DNA of 64,000 nt. It comes from Shewanella hafniensis. Its GTDB lineage: Bacteria > Pseudomonadota > Gammaproteobacteria > Enterobacterales > Shewanellaceae. A model generated the notes under the pieces. The model had not been told where the DNA came from and made no database searches. It worked only from the letters and a program-made list of their open reading frames with translations. This document shows positions 17,799-27,419 of this stretch, one piece after another; the stretch's first letter is position 1, and each line of letters begins with the position of its first letter. The DNA is taken from assembly GCF_019655335.1 (NCBI RefSeq), contig NZ_BPFD01000009.1, positions 1 through 64,000 on the forward strand, read 5' to 3'. The position numbers were made by a program, and so were the translations under genes.

Positions 17799-18176
17799 AT
17801 GACTAGCGTTAAGATGTCGAGTATTGAATGGCCTGCCATTGTAAAATTGACTCAAAATGATGAATTACTTTACCTAGAACACCAAAGGGATTGGCTCGAA
17901 TTGGCCTGCCTCTATCAGCATCATTTTATCGATACTGACCAATTACTGGACTCCAAAGGCAGGCGCTATCTTATCAGTGCCTGTCCGCAAAAAATCCATG
18001 AAGATCCCGTCGGTGAACTACCGCGATTAGTACGCCAAAAACAAGATTTATCGCTCAATGAATTTATCAAGTGGGTTCAAAATCATGCCCAAGCACTGGG
18101 ACAATGTTGCGTCGCTAAGTTGGCTTTCACAACGATTTCCCAAGGGATTGAAATTGTACGCACCCTCGATGAATAA
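17799..18176 (+). CDS. DUF4144-like small protein
   Basis: 125 residues, acidic, with no signal peptide or membrane segment. The opening IEWPAIVKLTQNDELLYLEHQRDWL and the central LLDSKGRRYLIS pattern fit the DUF4144 family found in Shewanella and relatives. Function unknown. The ATG at 17799 is preceded by AAGGATCTG. Standing alone between fapA and an M50 protease gene, its context gives no hint. Confidence 0.6.
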   Translation: MTSVKMSSIEWPAIVKLTQNDELLYLEHQRDWLELACLYQHHFIDTDQLLDSKGRRYLISACPQKIHEDPVGELPRLVRQKQDLSLNEFIKWVQNHAQALGQCCVAKLAFTTISQGIEIVRTLDE

Positions 18177-18409
18177 ACGGCAAGCAGCTGAAATACCATC
18201 ATAAATGGCTAGCAATAACTCAGTTACTCAATAAAAAACACTATGACCTTAAAAGCTAATATCCTCATAGTGAATTCACAGGCATAATTTGCCGCTGTGT
18301 AGTAGCGCCGAGTCAACCGACAAAGCGCGGCTAACATGCACTCCAAAATGACCGTTTTCAGCGTCGACTCAAGGGATGACGTTTAAGTTGGCACTAAATA
18401 TACAAACAG
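18177..18409. other. Intergenic region, nothing recognised
   Basis: 233 bp between the DUF4144-like gene and the M50 protease gene. No terminator with a T-run and no credible small gene could be found by eye. Confidence 0.4.
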
Positions 18410-19552
18410 ATGGAACCGAAATTGGAACTACTTAAGATTGACTGCTTAGGCAAACAACTGCGCTTAGAAGGCTCACTCGCGGGCTGGCAACAACTCTTCT
18501 GGGACAATACCTTAGTCTCACAAAAAGAAGCTTCCGTCGACAATGGCGGCCTCAAGGTTCATGTCTTTGAGCTCACCCACCACAGCAGCCCATTGGCGAC
18601 CGAAAGTAGCGAGCAAGCCATCGCCATGACAGAAAATAAAATCCAAGTTCGCCTCGAAACCGATCTCGTTTGGCAGCCTTTCCGCCTTGATTACTGCTTG
18701 CTGCTGGATGACAAAATCATCGACCAAGGCCGACGCACCGAAAAAGATATTGAACGCCAAACTCCAGAAACGCCCATTGTGAAGCAGCAAAAACTGAGCA
18801 TGGTAGGACTTGCCTCCCTTGGTTTTAAACTGTTAAAGAGCGCCAAAGTCATAAAAGTAGTGTTAGCGGGCGCCAGCGTTGCCGCTTATTCTTGGCTATT
18901 CTCCTTCCAATTTGCCCTTGCGCTTATCGCCTGCTTGGTATTCCACGAATACGGCCATATCCGCGCGATGAAATATTTTGGGATGAAAACCAAAGGAATT
19001 TATCTTATTCCCTTTATGGGCGGACTTGCCCTCTCCGATGAGAAAATTAATACGCGTTGGCAAGATGTGGTGATTTCTATCATGGGGCCAACCTTTGGAC
19101 TCCTGATGTCCATCGCATCCTTGATTGCTTACCACGCTACGGGCAATGTGTTTTTTGCAGGCCTTGCCGCCTTTAATGCGCTACTTAACCTATTTAATTT
19201 ATTGCCTATTTTGCCACTCGATGGCGGCCATATTTTAAAGAGCATTAGTTTTTCAATGAACAGCATCATGGGCTTGGTCGCCTGCGCCGCCGGTGCCGCT
19301 TTCGGAGTGTATATCAGCTACACCTTAGGCTTAGCGCTATTGGGCTTCTTATTGTTAATTGGCAGCCTAGAAATTATTTTCGAGTGGCGTACTCGCCATC
19401 AAAGCCATCTGCTGCCATTAGACAGATACGGGCAAATCTTCTCGGTTATTTGGTATTTGCTCACGGTTGGCGCCTTAGTCGGCATCATCTGGCACTTAGC
19501 TGGAACGGGCGATGATATGCTCAGCCTGCCGTTGCAAATACTCCGCAGCTAA
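18410..19552 (+). CDS. Site-2-protease-like M50 membrane metallopeptidase
   Basis: 380 residues. The first ~140 are soluble and poorly conserved. The rest is membrane-embedded, with about six hydrophobic segments. The HEYGH at residues 179-183 is the HExxH zinc motif; D271 in LPILPLDGGH is the third ligand typical of M50 proteases. FMGGLALSD after the first motif is the usual substrate-loop GG. It would cut membrane-embedded substrates, but its target is unknown; no PDZ domain is visible. Family members of this form are common in Shewanella and related gammaproteobacteria. Confidence 0.87.
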   Translation: MEPKLELLKIDCLGKQLRLEGSLAGWQQLFWDNTLVSQKEASVDNGGLKVHVFELTHHSSPLATESSEQAIAMTENKIQVRLETDLVWQPFRLDYCLLLDDKIIDQGRRTEKDIERQTPETPIVKQQKLSMVGLASLGFKLLKSAKVIKVVLAGASVAAYSWLFSFQFALALIACLVFHEYGHIRAMKYFGMKTKGIYLIPFMGGLALSDEKINTRWQDVVISIMGPTFGLLMSIASLIAYHATGNVFFAGLAAFNALLNLFNLLPILPLDGGHILKSISFSMNSIMGLVACAAGAAFGVYISYTLGLALLGFLLLIGSLEIIFEWRTRHQSHLLPLDRYGQIFSVIWYLLTVGALVGIIWHLAGTGDDMLSLPLQILRS

Positions 19553-19631
19553 TGTGACTTAACGGCTAAGCACAGCGCAAAGGCAATAGCACTCAGAGAC
19601 TTGCGCTTGCCTGAGTTATATAAAAACGAAA

Positions 19632-19656
19632 AACCGCTATTAATAGCGGTTTTTTA
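19632..19656 (+). terminator. Bidirectional terminator between the M50 gene and the efflux operon
   Basis: A 10-bp palindromic stem (AACCGCTATT with AATAGCGGTT, 19632-19651) is flanked by A-runs on the left and T-runs on the right. It can end transcription of the M50 gene on the plus strand and of the efflux operon arriving from the other side. Confidence 0.9.
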
Positions 19657-19693
19657 TTTTTCTGTCGCGCTGTGATGCTTTTACAACCGTGCG

Positions 19694-21145
19694 TTATTCC
19701 TTTGCCAAAGGCGGGGCGATATCGCTGCCACCAAGGGCTTGATAAAGCGTCGCTTGGGCGGTGAGTTGGTTATAGCGATTCTCGAGTAAAGCCGCCTCGG
19801 CGCTGCGACGTTTCTCTTGGGCATCAATCCAATTCTGAATACCGATAGCGCCATTGCGGTACTGGCTCTCATAAATGGCTTCAACGGCCGCCGCGGCAAT
19901 GAATTGCTGCGCCAATTTCTCCCCTTGATAGCGATATTGCTGCTTAGCCGAAATCGCGTTATCGACATCTTCAAAGGCGGAATAAAGCGTCTTGCGATAA
20001 TTCACCACTGCGGTTTGATAATCGATATCGGCAATATCGTTATTGATTTGCATTTGATTCCACTGCAAAAAGGGCAAGACTAGCCCTGCGCCTAAGCTGC
20101 CAACGGGATTACGTAACAACTCTTTTAACTCTGAGGTCGACTCTCCAACACCGCCGGTTAAACTCAGGCTGGGGAAATAACTCGCATAGGTGGCATCTTT
20201 ACTCGCCAAGGCGGAGCGCAGTTGATACAAGGAAGCCTTCACATCTGGGCGTCTGACTAACAAATCTGCGGGTACACCCACGCTAACGTCCGGCACTGCC
20301 ACATCGGGGAGTTGCTTAATCTCAACCCAAGTCTCCCCTGAGGCTAAACTCTGCGCCGGATCAGCCGCTGGTGCCTGATTGAGTAATATCGCGAGGGCAT
20401 TTTTAGCCACAGTTAATTGCTGGATAAGCTGACTATGCGCCGCCTCTTGTCCCGCCATACTGCGCTGCGCTTCGAGCACATTCACTTGCGTCACGGCGCC
20501 AGAATCATACTGCCTTTGGGTTAATGCCAGCGTTTGCTGACTGTACTCGATACTCTTTTGGCTTAAATCAATCCGTTGATTTAAATAACCTATCTGCCAA
20601 TACAAGGATGCGGTGGTCGCCACTAGGCTTTGGGTGGTACTTTCTCTATCTTCGGCACTCGCCAGCGCAGCCCATTGGGCTTGGTCGATATTGGCCGACA
20701 CTTTGCCCCACAAATCCACCTCATAACTCACGGACAATTTCGCTTGATAGCTCTTAGTCGCATCGCCGCCCTCAAGTGGCTGATTACGGGAAGCACCAAG
20801 ATTGGCCGATAATTGCGGATACAGATCGTCCCTCGTTAGCCCTGCCTGCAAGCGCGCTTTACGCAGCGTTAAGGTCGCCAGCGTTAAGTCATTGTTAGTG
20901 CTCAATACTTGGCTAACCAGCTTATCGAGCTGCGGCTGATGAAACTGCTGCCACCAAGGGTCGACTTTTACTTGCTCGTTCACTGTGGTGTGTTGCCACT
21001 GTTCTGGAATTGCCAATGCAGGCGGTTCAAAGTCTGAGCGCATCAAACTGCCGCAGCCACTTAGCAAAGCGATTCCCAAAGCAATGCCCACAGCAATAGT
21101 ACTGCTACGAAGCGAAAATGGCTGATTAAAAACTTTAGTATTCAT
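19694..21145 (-). CDS. Outer-membrane efflux lipoprotein (NodT/TolC-type)
   Basis: 483 residues with a lipoprotein signal (lipobox LLSGC; lipidated Cys near residue 31). The two OEP repeats of the NodT family follow: LTLATLTLRKARLQAGLTRDDLYPQLSANLG and DLLVRRPDVKASLYQLRSALASKDATYASYFPSLSLTGG. It forms the trimeric outer-membrane channel of a tripartite exporter. It is the last gene of macA-macB-omf, seven bases after macB, so it should be the dedicated partner of this pump. A second TolC-type protein is encoded at 45652-46959, so two outer-membrane factors lie in this window. Confidence 0.92.
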   Translation of the reverse strand: MNTKVFNQPFSLRSSTIAVGIALGIALLSGCGSLMRSDFEPPALAIPEQWQHTTVNEQVKVDPWWQQFHQPQLDKLVSQVLSTNNDLTLATLTLRKARLQAGLTRDDLYPQLSANLGASRNQPLEGGDATKSYQAKLSVSYEVDLWGKVSANIDQAQWAALASAEDRESTTQSLVATTASLYWQIGYLNQRIDLSQKSIEYSQQTLALTQRQYDSGAVTQVNVLEAQRSMAGQEAAHSQLIQQLTVAKNALAILLNQAPAADPAQSLASGETWVEIKQLPDVAVPDVSVGVPADLLVRRPDVKASLYQLRSALASKDATYASYFPSLSLTGGVGESTSELKELLRNPVGSLGAGLVLPFLQWNQMQINNDIADIDYQTAVVNYRKTLYSAFEDVDNAISAKQQYRYQGEKLAQQFIAAAAVEAIYESQYRNGAIGIQNWIDAQEKRRSAEAALLENRYNQLTAQATLYQALGGSDIAPPLAKE

Positions 21146-21152
21146 GGTGTTA

Positions 21153-23186
21153 TTACTCTCTGGCTAATGCGTCAACGGGATCTAACTGCGCCGCATTGCG
21201 GGCGGGTAAGAAACCAAATAGCACACCAATTAAGGTCGAACAGGCAAAGGCGGCAACGATGGAGGTGGTGGAATAAATCATTTGGAAACTGCCCCCCGTT
21301 TGAGCAAACACCACGCCAATTAAGTAGGACAAGGCTATGCCTAAGGTGCCACCGCACAAACACACTAAAATGGCTTCGATAAGGAACTGGCGTAAAATAT
21401 CACTCTGACGCGCGCCCACTGCCATACGCACCCCGATTTCACGGGTCCGCTCAGTCACAGACACTAACATAATGTTCATCACCCCAATTCCGCCAACGAC
21501 AAGGGAAATCACCGCGATCGCCGAGATCAATAAGGTCATGGTTGCTGTGGTTTTTTCGATGTTCTGCCTAATGGTATCGGTATTGATGGTGAAGAAATCT
21601 TGCGTGCCGTGGCGCATTTTAAGTAGCGCGATAATGCCCTGCTCCGCCGCGTTACTCGGCACAGTTTCATCGAGTCGCACTGTGATGCCATCCAAATAGT
21701 TTTTACCTATCATACGGCCAGAAACTGTGGTGTAAGGCACCCACACATTAAGCGCATCGCTGTTACCAAAAGCACTTTCTTTGGGTTGAGTCACACCTAT
21801 GATACGTACGGGTAAATCTCCAAGGAAAATCACTTGCCCTATCGCCGAGTTATTGTCGGCAGCGCTGTTAGGAAAAAGCTCCTTACGGGTGTTGTCATCA
21901 ATCACCGCATCTTGGGCGAGCGATGCGACACTGGCATCATCCCAAAATTGGCCCTGCGCTAACTCGTACCCTCTTACACGGAAAAACTCAGGTCCCACAC
22001 CATTCACCGAGGCCGATACCGCTTTATTACCAAAACGTACCGTCGCGCTAGAGCCAATACTAGGGGTCACGCTATCGACATAGGGCAGATTTTTAAGGGC
22101 ATTGGCATCGGTCGCCGTTAAGGTACGCACCCGCGCCGAGCGTCGATCGCCAAAACCAGAACCGGGGCGAATATCAATCGTGTTAGTCCCCATCGAACTG
22201 ATACTTTTAAGAATGGCCTGCTGCGAGCCTTCACCTAAGGCCACTACAGAAACCACAGAGGCAATACCGATAATAATCCCGAGCATAGTCAAGAAGGTAC
22301 GTAACCTGTGGGTCGACATCGCCACCAGCGCCATTTTAAGCGCTTCGACATATCTGTCCCACGAAGCCACCCGCGCACGCGAGCTGTCTTTTGCTGTCAC
22401 TGTTTTTGCGACCACAGTGCCGCTAGGCTTTTGTGGCGCCATATTTTGTAACGTTGAACTTTGCGACATCGAAGTTTGCGGCTTAGCCGTTTGTTTATCC
22501 AGACTGCGCTCATCGCTGATGATTACGCCGTCTTTAATTTCGATAATGCGATCGGCATATTGGGCCACATGCATATCATGGGTCACGATAATGATGGTGT
22601 GACCGTCGCTGTGAAGCTCCTGCAACAACTGCATCATTTCTTCGCCGCTGTGACTATCCAGCGCACCAGTCGGCTCATCGGCAAGGATCACATCGCCGCC
22701 ATTCATCAAGGCGCGCGCCACACTGACCCGCTGCTGTTGACCACCACTGAGCTGATTGGGTTTATGGTCGAGCCTGTCGCCAAGGCCTAAACGCGTCAAC
22801 AAATGCTCGGCTCTGTCTTTACGCACCGAGCGTTCTTTACCCGCATACACGGCGGGCACTTCGACGTTGCCTATGGCGGTCAAATCGCCCAGTAAATGAT
22901 AACGCTGAAAGATAAAGCCAAAGTGCTCGCGGCGCAGCTGAGCTAACTCATCAACGTCCATAGTCGAGGTATCTTGGCCATTGATAAAATACGCGCCCTT
23001 TGACGGTTTATCTAAACAACCAAGAATGTTCATTAGGGTCGATTTACCCGAGCCAGAAGCGCCTACTATCGCCACCATCTCGCCACGGCCAATCGACAGG
23101 TTCACATTTTTCAAGACTGTGAGTTGCTGCTCACCCGCCTGAAAAGTGCGATAACAGCCTGAAATTTCAAGTAATGCCGTTGTCAC
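21153..23186 (-). CDS. macB: MacB-like ABC exporter (ATPase plus permease)
   Basis: 677 residues. The N-terminal ATPase domain (about 1-225) has Walker [10 protein letters not shown], the signature [15 protein letters not shown] and Walker [14 protein letters not shown] variable Q/S/T-rich linker (about 230-270) is longer than usual. Then come a first transmembrane helix ([24 protein letters not shown]), the large periplasmic MacB_PCD domain, and three FtsX-type C-terminal helices. Family members export macrolides, peptide toxins or siderophores by a mechanotransmission cycle with MacA and TolC. The start is GTG at 23186, two bases from the macA stop, so translation is probably coupled. Confidence 0.92.
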   Translation of the reverse strand: MTTALLEISGCYRTFQAGEQQLTVLKNVNLSIGRGEMVAIVGASGSGKSTLMNILGCLDKPSKGAYFINGQDTSTMDVDELAQLRREHFGFIFQRYHLLGDLTAIGNVEVPAVYAGKERSVRKDRAEHLLTRLGLGDRLDHKPNQLSGGQQQRVSVARALMNGGDVILADEPTGALDSHSGEEMMQLLQELHSDGHTIIIVTHDMHVAQYADRIIEIKDGVIISDERSLDKQTAKPQTSMSQSSTLQNMAPQKPSGTVVAKTVTAKDSSRARVASWDRYVEALKMALVAMSTHRLRTFLTMLGIIIGIASVVSVVALGEGSQQAILKSISSMGTNTIDIRPGSGFGDRRSARVRTLTATDANALKNLPYVDSVTPSIGSSATVRFGNKAVSASVNGVGPEFFRVRGYELAQGQFWDDASVASLAQDAVIDDNTRKELFPNSAADNNSAIGQVIFLGDLPVRIIGVTQPKESAFGNSDALNVWVPYTTVSGRMIGKNYLDGITVRLDETVPSNAAEQGIIALLKMRHGTQDFFTINTDTIRQNIEKTTATMTLLISAIAVISLVVGGIGVMNIMLVSVTERTREIGVRMAVGARQSDILRQFLIEAILVCLCGGTLGIALSYLIGVVFAQTGGSFQMIYSTTSIVAAFACSTLIGVLFGFLPARNAAQLDPVDALARE

Positions 23187-23188
23187 TG

Positions 23189-24439
23189 TTAAAACCTCAC
23201 GCTAGGTGGACGACGGAACTTGCTGCTGCCATCATCGGAAGACGGCATACCAAGCACGACCTGATCGCCTTCCTTCAAACCTGCGATGATTTCGGCATTG
23301 ATTTTGTTGTTAATCCCAACCGTGACATCCACATATTGCACTTGGTTATCGACTAACACAGGCACTTGATATTGCGGGCCACTGCGGGCTTTGCGCTCGC
23401 CAGACTTAGCCTCTGGCGCCGCGGATTTCTCCCTCGGCTTTATACGCAATATCTGCGCAGGCACTAACAGCGCATCATCGGCCTTAGCTAACACTATAGA
23501 CACCTGCGCCGTCATGCCGATACGCAAAGTGCGGTCAGGGTTTTCTACATCAAACAGACCATGGTAGTAAATGGCGTCTGAGTCGCTAGAGCTCATATTG
23601 CTATCGTCGCCATCCATCGAAATCGGCCCAGGCTCAATCGCCCTCAAAACGCCGCGGTAGGGATGATTCGGTTTTCCAAGAACCGTGAAATACACGGCTT
23701 GACCCTGATGGACATTGACAACATCCGCTTCGGAAATCTGCGCTTTAACTGTCATGGTATCCAGCTGCGCCATTTCAACTATGGTCGGTGTCGTTTGATT
23801 GGCGTTAACGGTTTGCCCCACTTCCACCGCGGAATACACCACAGTGCCATCCATTGGCGCGGTAATTTTGGTATAACCTAAATCGATTCTGGCACTGTCG
23901 ACGTTAATCTCAGCCTGTTGTTTTTGCGCTTCTAATTGCTCAAGCTCGGCTTGATAAACCGTTAGATTAGCATCGGCCACTTCATAATCGGCACGGGAAC
24001 TGGCCTTATCGGCAAGCATTTGCTGCTGGCGGCTAAATTCCAACTTTGCTTGACGGATCTGCGCCTGTTTGGCACGGAACTGAGCATTGATACTTTTGAG
24101 TGATGCGAGGGCATTCTTCAAATTATTCTGCTGCGCTAGACTGTCAATTTGAGCAATCAAATCGCCTTTCTTTACTTCATCACCCAGTGCCAGCGGCAAA
24201 CTTAAAATTTGCCCCGATACCTGCGCGCCCACACTCACCAGTTTAGAGGCCTGCAACATGCCATTGGCCAACACTGAGTTTTCGATATCGCCACGGCGCA
24301 CCGCTTCAGTCACATAGGTAGGTGCCGTTTCAGGCTTATGCCACATAAAATAAGCACCGCCAATCAGGAGGATTAAGCCGCTTAACGCGAGCAGCAATTT
24401 ACGCTTTGAGGATTTTTTCATCTGTATTGTCGTGTCCAT
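23189..24439 (-). CDS. macA: MacA-like periplasmic adaptor (membrane fusion protein)
   Basis: About 416 residues. One N-terminal transmembrane anchor ([19 protein letters not shown]), a lipoyl half-motif, a long coiled-coil hairpin (about residues 95-175, rich in Q/A/K/E), the second lipoyl half with [24 protein letters not shown], then beta-barrel and membrane-proximal domains. It links MacB to the outer-membrane channel and stimulates the ATPase. The start is uncertain: ATG 24439, ATG 24421 and TTG 24457 are all in frame without a clear ribosome-binding site. First gene of the operon. Confidence 0.9.
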   Translation of the reverse strand: MDTTIQMKKSSKRKLLLALSGLILLIGGAYFMWHKPETAPTYVTEAVRRGDIENSVLANGMLQASKLVSVGAQVSGQILSLPLALGDEVKKGDLIAQIDSLAQQNNLKNALASLKSINAQFRAKQAQIRQAKLEFSRQQQMLADKASSRADYEVADANLTVYQAELEQLEAQKQQAEINVDSARIDLGYTKITAPMDGTVVYSAVEVGQTVNANQTTPTIVEMAQLDTMTVKAQISEADVVNVHQGQAVYFTVLGKPNHPYRGVLRAIEPGPISMDGDDSNMSSSDSDAIYYHGLFDVENPDRTLRIGMTAQVSIVLAKADDALLVPAQILRIKPREKSAAPEAKSGERKARSGPQYQVPVLVDNQVQYVDVTVGINNKINAEIIAGLKEGDQVVLGMPSSDDGSSKFRRPPSVRF

Positions 24440-24457
24440 CAATGCTAAAGACAGCAA

Positions 24458-24889
24458 GCATGCATCTTGCTAAGGAACTGAAATTGTTCCAACAGTATAT
24501 AGAGTTAGCCAAAGACAGTAGACGAAGGAAGTGTCGTTAACAGGTAAAGATTTGCAAATATCTGTGTAAAAATTTGTAAGGGAAGCACGGCTGAGCATTA
24601 GGTAGCAATGCCGATTTAGTGCGATACCAAATCGTTAGGCGGTAAATTGTAGGGGTTCGACGTTCTATGATTGTGCCACTTGTGGTAGCTCTGCCATGCA
24701 AACGAATCTAGATATACAAACTTCATTTAATTCTTTTTCAAGAAAGATCAAGGTCGTGGGGTGAGCCTTATGACTTTGATGTCGATTTAAATACAAAAAC
24801 GAACGATCCCATTCGACAACAATAACGCCAAGTACTGGCCATTCTCAGTGAATAACCCAATGATTAATCGAATCAATCACTCAACTCGA
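24458..24889. other. Intergenic region upstream of macA and downstream of modE
   Basis: About 430 bp between the macA start and the modE stop, which both lie on the minus strand. It must carry the macA promoter. No terminator with a T-run, operator palindrome or small gene stood out. Confidence 0.4.
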
Positions 24890-25669
24890 CTAATTCATGC
24901 TGGCGAGGATCACCTGCGTGGCATCAAAACAGGCAAAACATGGCTCGCCGACAGCCAAACTCTGCATTTGGGTGAGTGGCATCACTGAATAGATGATGTC
25001 TTTACCATTAATGTCTATGGCTAATTCGGCCTTATCGCCAAGCTCAGTCACACTCAGCAAACGGCCGCTGAGGCAATTTTGCCCATCCAGTTCACCGGCA
25101 TGTGTCGTCGCCCGTACCGCAGGAGCTTTAAACAGTAACAACACAGATTTATCCAAGGCTAACTGTAAGCGCTCGCGGCTCGAATGGGTCACTGAAATCT
25201 GAATCTGTTGCCCGCCCGCTAAGGTCACGCTAATTTTGTCATTTAATCCAAATGAATCAATGGCATTGATACGACCCGTTAACTGATTACGGGCGCTAGT
25301 ATTGAGTGAGAAATGCGCCATCACATCCAATAAACTGTGCATGTCGACGGACTCATCAAGCAAGGCGGCCAAGGCCATTGCTTGTACTTGGGAGGTGATG
25401 GAATACACCTTGAGCAAACGCTCGCCAAATTCGGTGAGTTTCGCGCCGCCACCGCCTTTGCCGCCCTTTTCGCTGCACACTACGGGTTCTGGCATGGCGG
25501 TGTTCATCTCATTGATTGCGTCCCACGCCGCTTTATAACTGATCCCCGCAAGCTTAGCGCCTTGGCTGATCGAGCCTGTGTTGGCGACCTGCTCGAGCAG
25601 GCTTATCCGCCTAGGATTGGCGAAGGGCTTATCCCCGAGGGAAAGCGTAAGTAATGCATGTAAATCCAT
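24890..25669 (-). CDS. modE: Molybdate-dependent transcriptional regulator ModE
   Basis: 259 residues. The N-terminal winged helix (RRISLLEQVANTGSISQGAKLAGISYKAAWDAINEMN) and the loop EKGGKGGGGAKLTEFG are characteristic of ModE. Two Mop (molybdate-binding) domains follow: about residues 125-190 (ARNQLTGRINAI) and 195-258 (NCLSGRLLSVTELGDKAELAIDINGKD). As a dimer with molybdate it represses modABC and can activate molybdoenzyme genes. It is divergent from modABC, and a matching operator lies between them at 25823-25848. Confidence 0.95.
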   Translation of the reverse strand: MDLHALLTLSLGDKPFANPRRISLLEQVANTGSISQGAKLAGISYKAAWDAINEMNTAMPEPVVCSEKGGKGGGGAKLTEFGERLLKVYSITSQVQAMALAALLDESVDMHSLLDVMAHFSLNTSARNQLTGRINAIDSFGLNDKISVTLAGGQQIQISVTHSSRERLQLALDKSVLLLFKAPAVRATTHAGELDGQNCLSGRLLSVTELGDKAELAIDINGKDIIYSVMPLTQMQSLAVGEPCFACFDATQVILASMN

Positions 25670-25822
25670 CGTTTATCCCGCACCCAGTCTGACTTGAGCC
25701 CTATTGTCCTCCATCACCTTGAGGATACCAATAAGATTGCCGAGATATTTCAGCGGATTAATGCCATTAATCCGCAAGAAACCGCACACAGATCACTAAT
25801 TGATTGCTTAGGGCTTGAATAA

Positions 25823-25848
25823 TCGATATATAGATTGATATATAACGA
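25823..25848 (+). promoter_or_regulatory. ModE operator upstream of modA
   Basis: A 10-bp inverted repeat, TCGATATATA and TATATAACGA, with one mismatch, is separated by 6 bp (GATTGA). This is the form of the E. coli ModE site (TATAT...N6-8...ATATA with flanking CG). It ends 25 bp before the modA start codon, so ModE bound here would block transcription of modABC when molybdate is plentiful. Confidence 0.8.
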
Positions 25849-25873
25849 TCACTTTTTATCACGGAGGAACACA

Positions 25874-26665
25874 ATGAAATCCATTCACCTTAAGCAATTA
25901 CTGCGTTTTACCACGGCTTCATTATTCACAATGGCACTGACATCTAGCCCAAGTTTTGCGGCAGACAATGAGCAAGTGACTGTTTTTGCTGCGGCATCAC
26001 TCACCAATGCCCTTAACGAAATCGGCCAGCAATATGAAAAAGAACACCATACTAAGGTGGTCTTCTCCTTCGCCTCTTCTTCAACACTGGCAAAACAAGT
26101 GGCCAATGGTGCGCCCGCCGATCTGTTTGTCTCGGCCAATCAAAAGTGGATGGATTATCTGGTCGATGCTAAAGCGGTCGATGTTAACAGTCGTAAAACC
26201 TTGTTAAAAAATACCTTGGTCTTGATTGCCGAGAAAAATAGTCCCATCACAGAGGTGGTGCTCAATGGCGATTGGGATATTAAAGCCGCATTAAAAGGCA
26301 GTCGTATGGCTGTTGGCGACCCAGATCATGTACCCGCTGGACAATATGCCAAGCAAGCCCTCGAAAACCTCAAGCTATGGCAAGCCGCTGAGCCCTTACT
26401 CGCCCGTGCTAACAATGTCCGTGCCGCCCTCGCTTTGGTTGAACAGGGTGAAGCGCCGCTTGGCATAGTGTATTCAACCGATGCGAAAGTCGCCCAAAAG
26501 ATCAAAATCGTTGGCACCTTCCCAGAAACGAGTTACAGCCCAATTGAATACCCTGTCGCCTTAGTCAAACAAGAATCGACCGCAAGCGCCAAAGCGTTCA
26601 ATGAGTATCTGCAGGGCCCAAGCGCAAAAAATGTGTTTGAGAAATATGGCTTTGGAGTGAATTAG
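25874..26665 (+). CDS. modA: Molybdate ABC transporter, periplasmic binding protein
   Basis: 263 residues with a signal peptide ending near SFA|AD. Typical ModA landmarks: VTVFAAASLTNALNEI (first oxyanion loop, serine), FSFASSSTLAKQV (second serine loop), GAPADLFVSANQKWMDYL, and GDPDHVPAGQYAKQAL. It binds molybdate or tungstate and hands it to ModB. The start at 25874 is set by GGAGG seven bases upstream; an in-frame extension to 25835 would run into the ModE operator. First gene of modABC. Confidence 0.95.
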   Translation: MKSIHLKQLLRFTTASLFTMALTSSPSFAADNEQVTVFAAASLTNALNEIGQQYEKEHHTKVVFSFASSSTLAKQVANGAPADLFVSANQKWMDYLVDAKAVDVNSRKTLLKNTLVLIAEKNSPITEVVLNGDWDIKAALKGSRMAVGDPDHVPAGQYAKQALENLKLWQAAEPLLARANNVRAALALVEQGEAPLGIVYSTDAKVAQKIKIVGTFPETSYSPIEYPVALVKQESTASAKAFNEYLQGPSAKNVFEKYGFGVN

Positions 26666-26666
26666 G

Positions 26667-27419
26667 GTGCTGAGTGGTTCTTTGTTAAGCGGCTCATTTT
26701 TAAGCGGCTCTATGCTAAGTGGCTCTCTTTTAAGCGACTATGAAATTGCCGCACTGCTACTCAGTATAAAGGTGTCATCCGTTGCCGTTATCGCCAGTTT
26801 ACCCTTGGGTATTTTGTGCGCTTGGTTGCTGGCAAGGGTCGAGTTTCCTGGCAAGGCTATATTTGACAGTGTGCTCCATCTACCACTGGTGTTACCGCCC
26901 GTGGTAGTGGGTTACCTCTTGCTGATCAGCATGGGCCGCCAAGGTTTTATCGGCCAGTGGTTATTTAATTGGTTTGGCATCAGTTTTAGCTTTAGTTGGC
27001 GCGGTGCGGCCCTCGCGGCGGCGATAGTGTCATTCCCGCTGATGGTCAGAGCCATACGCCAATCCTTTGAAACCGTTGATATTCGACTCGAGCAGGCCGC
27101 ACGCACTTTAGGTAGCAGTCGATGGCGGGTATTTCTCACCATCACACTGCCGCTCACCTCTCCAGGGATAGTGTCAGGCATAATTATCGCCTTTGCTCGC
27201 AGCCTAGGGGAATTTGGTTCGACCATTACCTTCGTTTCTAATATTCCCGGTGAAACTCGTACAATTCCGCTCGCTATGTACTCTTTTATTGAAACTCCGG
27301 GAGCCGAATATCAGGCCATGCGTCTATGCATTATCTCGATCGTTATCGCGCTCGCGTCTTTACTCGCCTCCCAATGGCTGAGTAAAAAAGCCCTGCAGAG
27401 GACGGCAAGCGTATGTTAA
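26667..27419 (+). CDS. modB: Molybdate ABC transporter, permease
   Basis: 250 residues with five to six membrane helices. The binding-protein-dependent permease signature with the EAA-type loop, EQAARTLGSSRWRVFLTITLPL, lies near residue 140-165. Core sequences (LHLPLVLPPVVVGYLLL, RSLGEFGSTITFVSNIPGETRTIP) are the ModB type. The N-terminus is odd: the first ~22 residues are four LSGSx pentapeptides from a 15-bp tandem repeat, absent from E. coli ModB as I recall it. The GTG at 26667 follows modA by one base and can use the GGAG inside the modA 3' end; an internal ATG at 26712 is an alternative. Confidence 0.94.
   Translation: MLSGSLLSGSFLSGSMLSGSLLSDYEIAALLLSIKVSSVAVIASLPLGILCAWLLARVEFPGKAIFDSVLHLPLVLPPVVVGYLLLISMGRQGFIGQWLFNWFGISFSFSWRGAALAAAIVSFPLMVRAIRQSFETVDIRLEQAARTLGSSRWRVFLTITLPLTSPGIVSGIIIAFARSLGEFGSTITFVSNIPGETRTIPLAMYSFIETPGAEYQAMRLCIISIVIALASLLASQWLSKKALQRTASVC
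26670..26744 (+). repeat. 15-bp tandem repeat in the 5' end of modB
   Basis: Consecutive 15-bp units start at 26670, 26685, 26700 and 26715, with a degenerate fifth at 26730. Each encodes Leu-Ser-Gly-Ser plus one variable hydrophobic residue. The second and third are nearly identical (TTAAGCGGCTC plus four bases). Confidence 0.9.
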
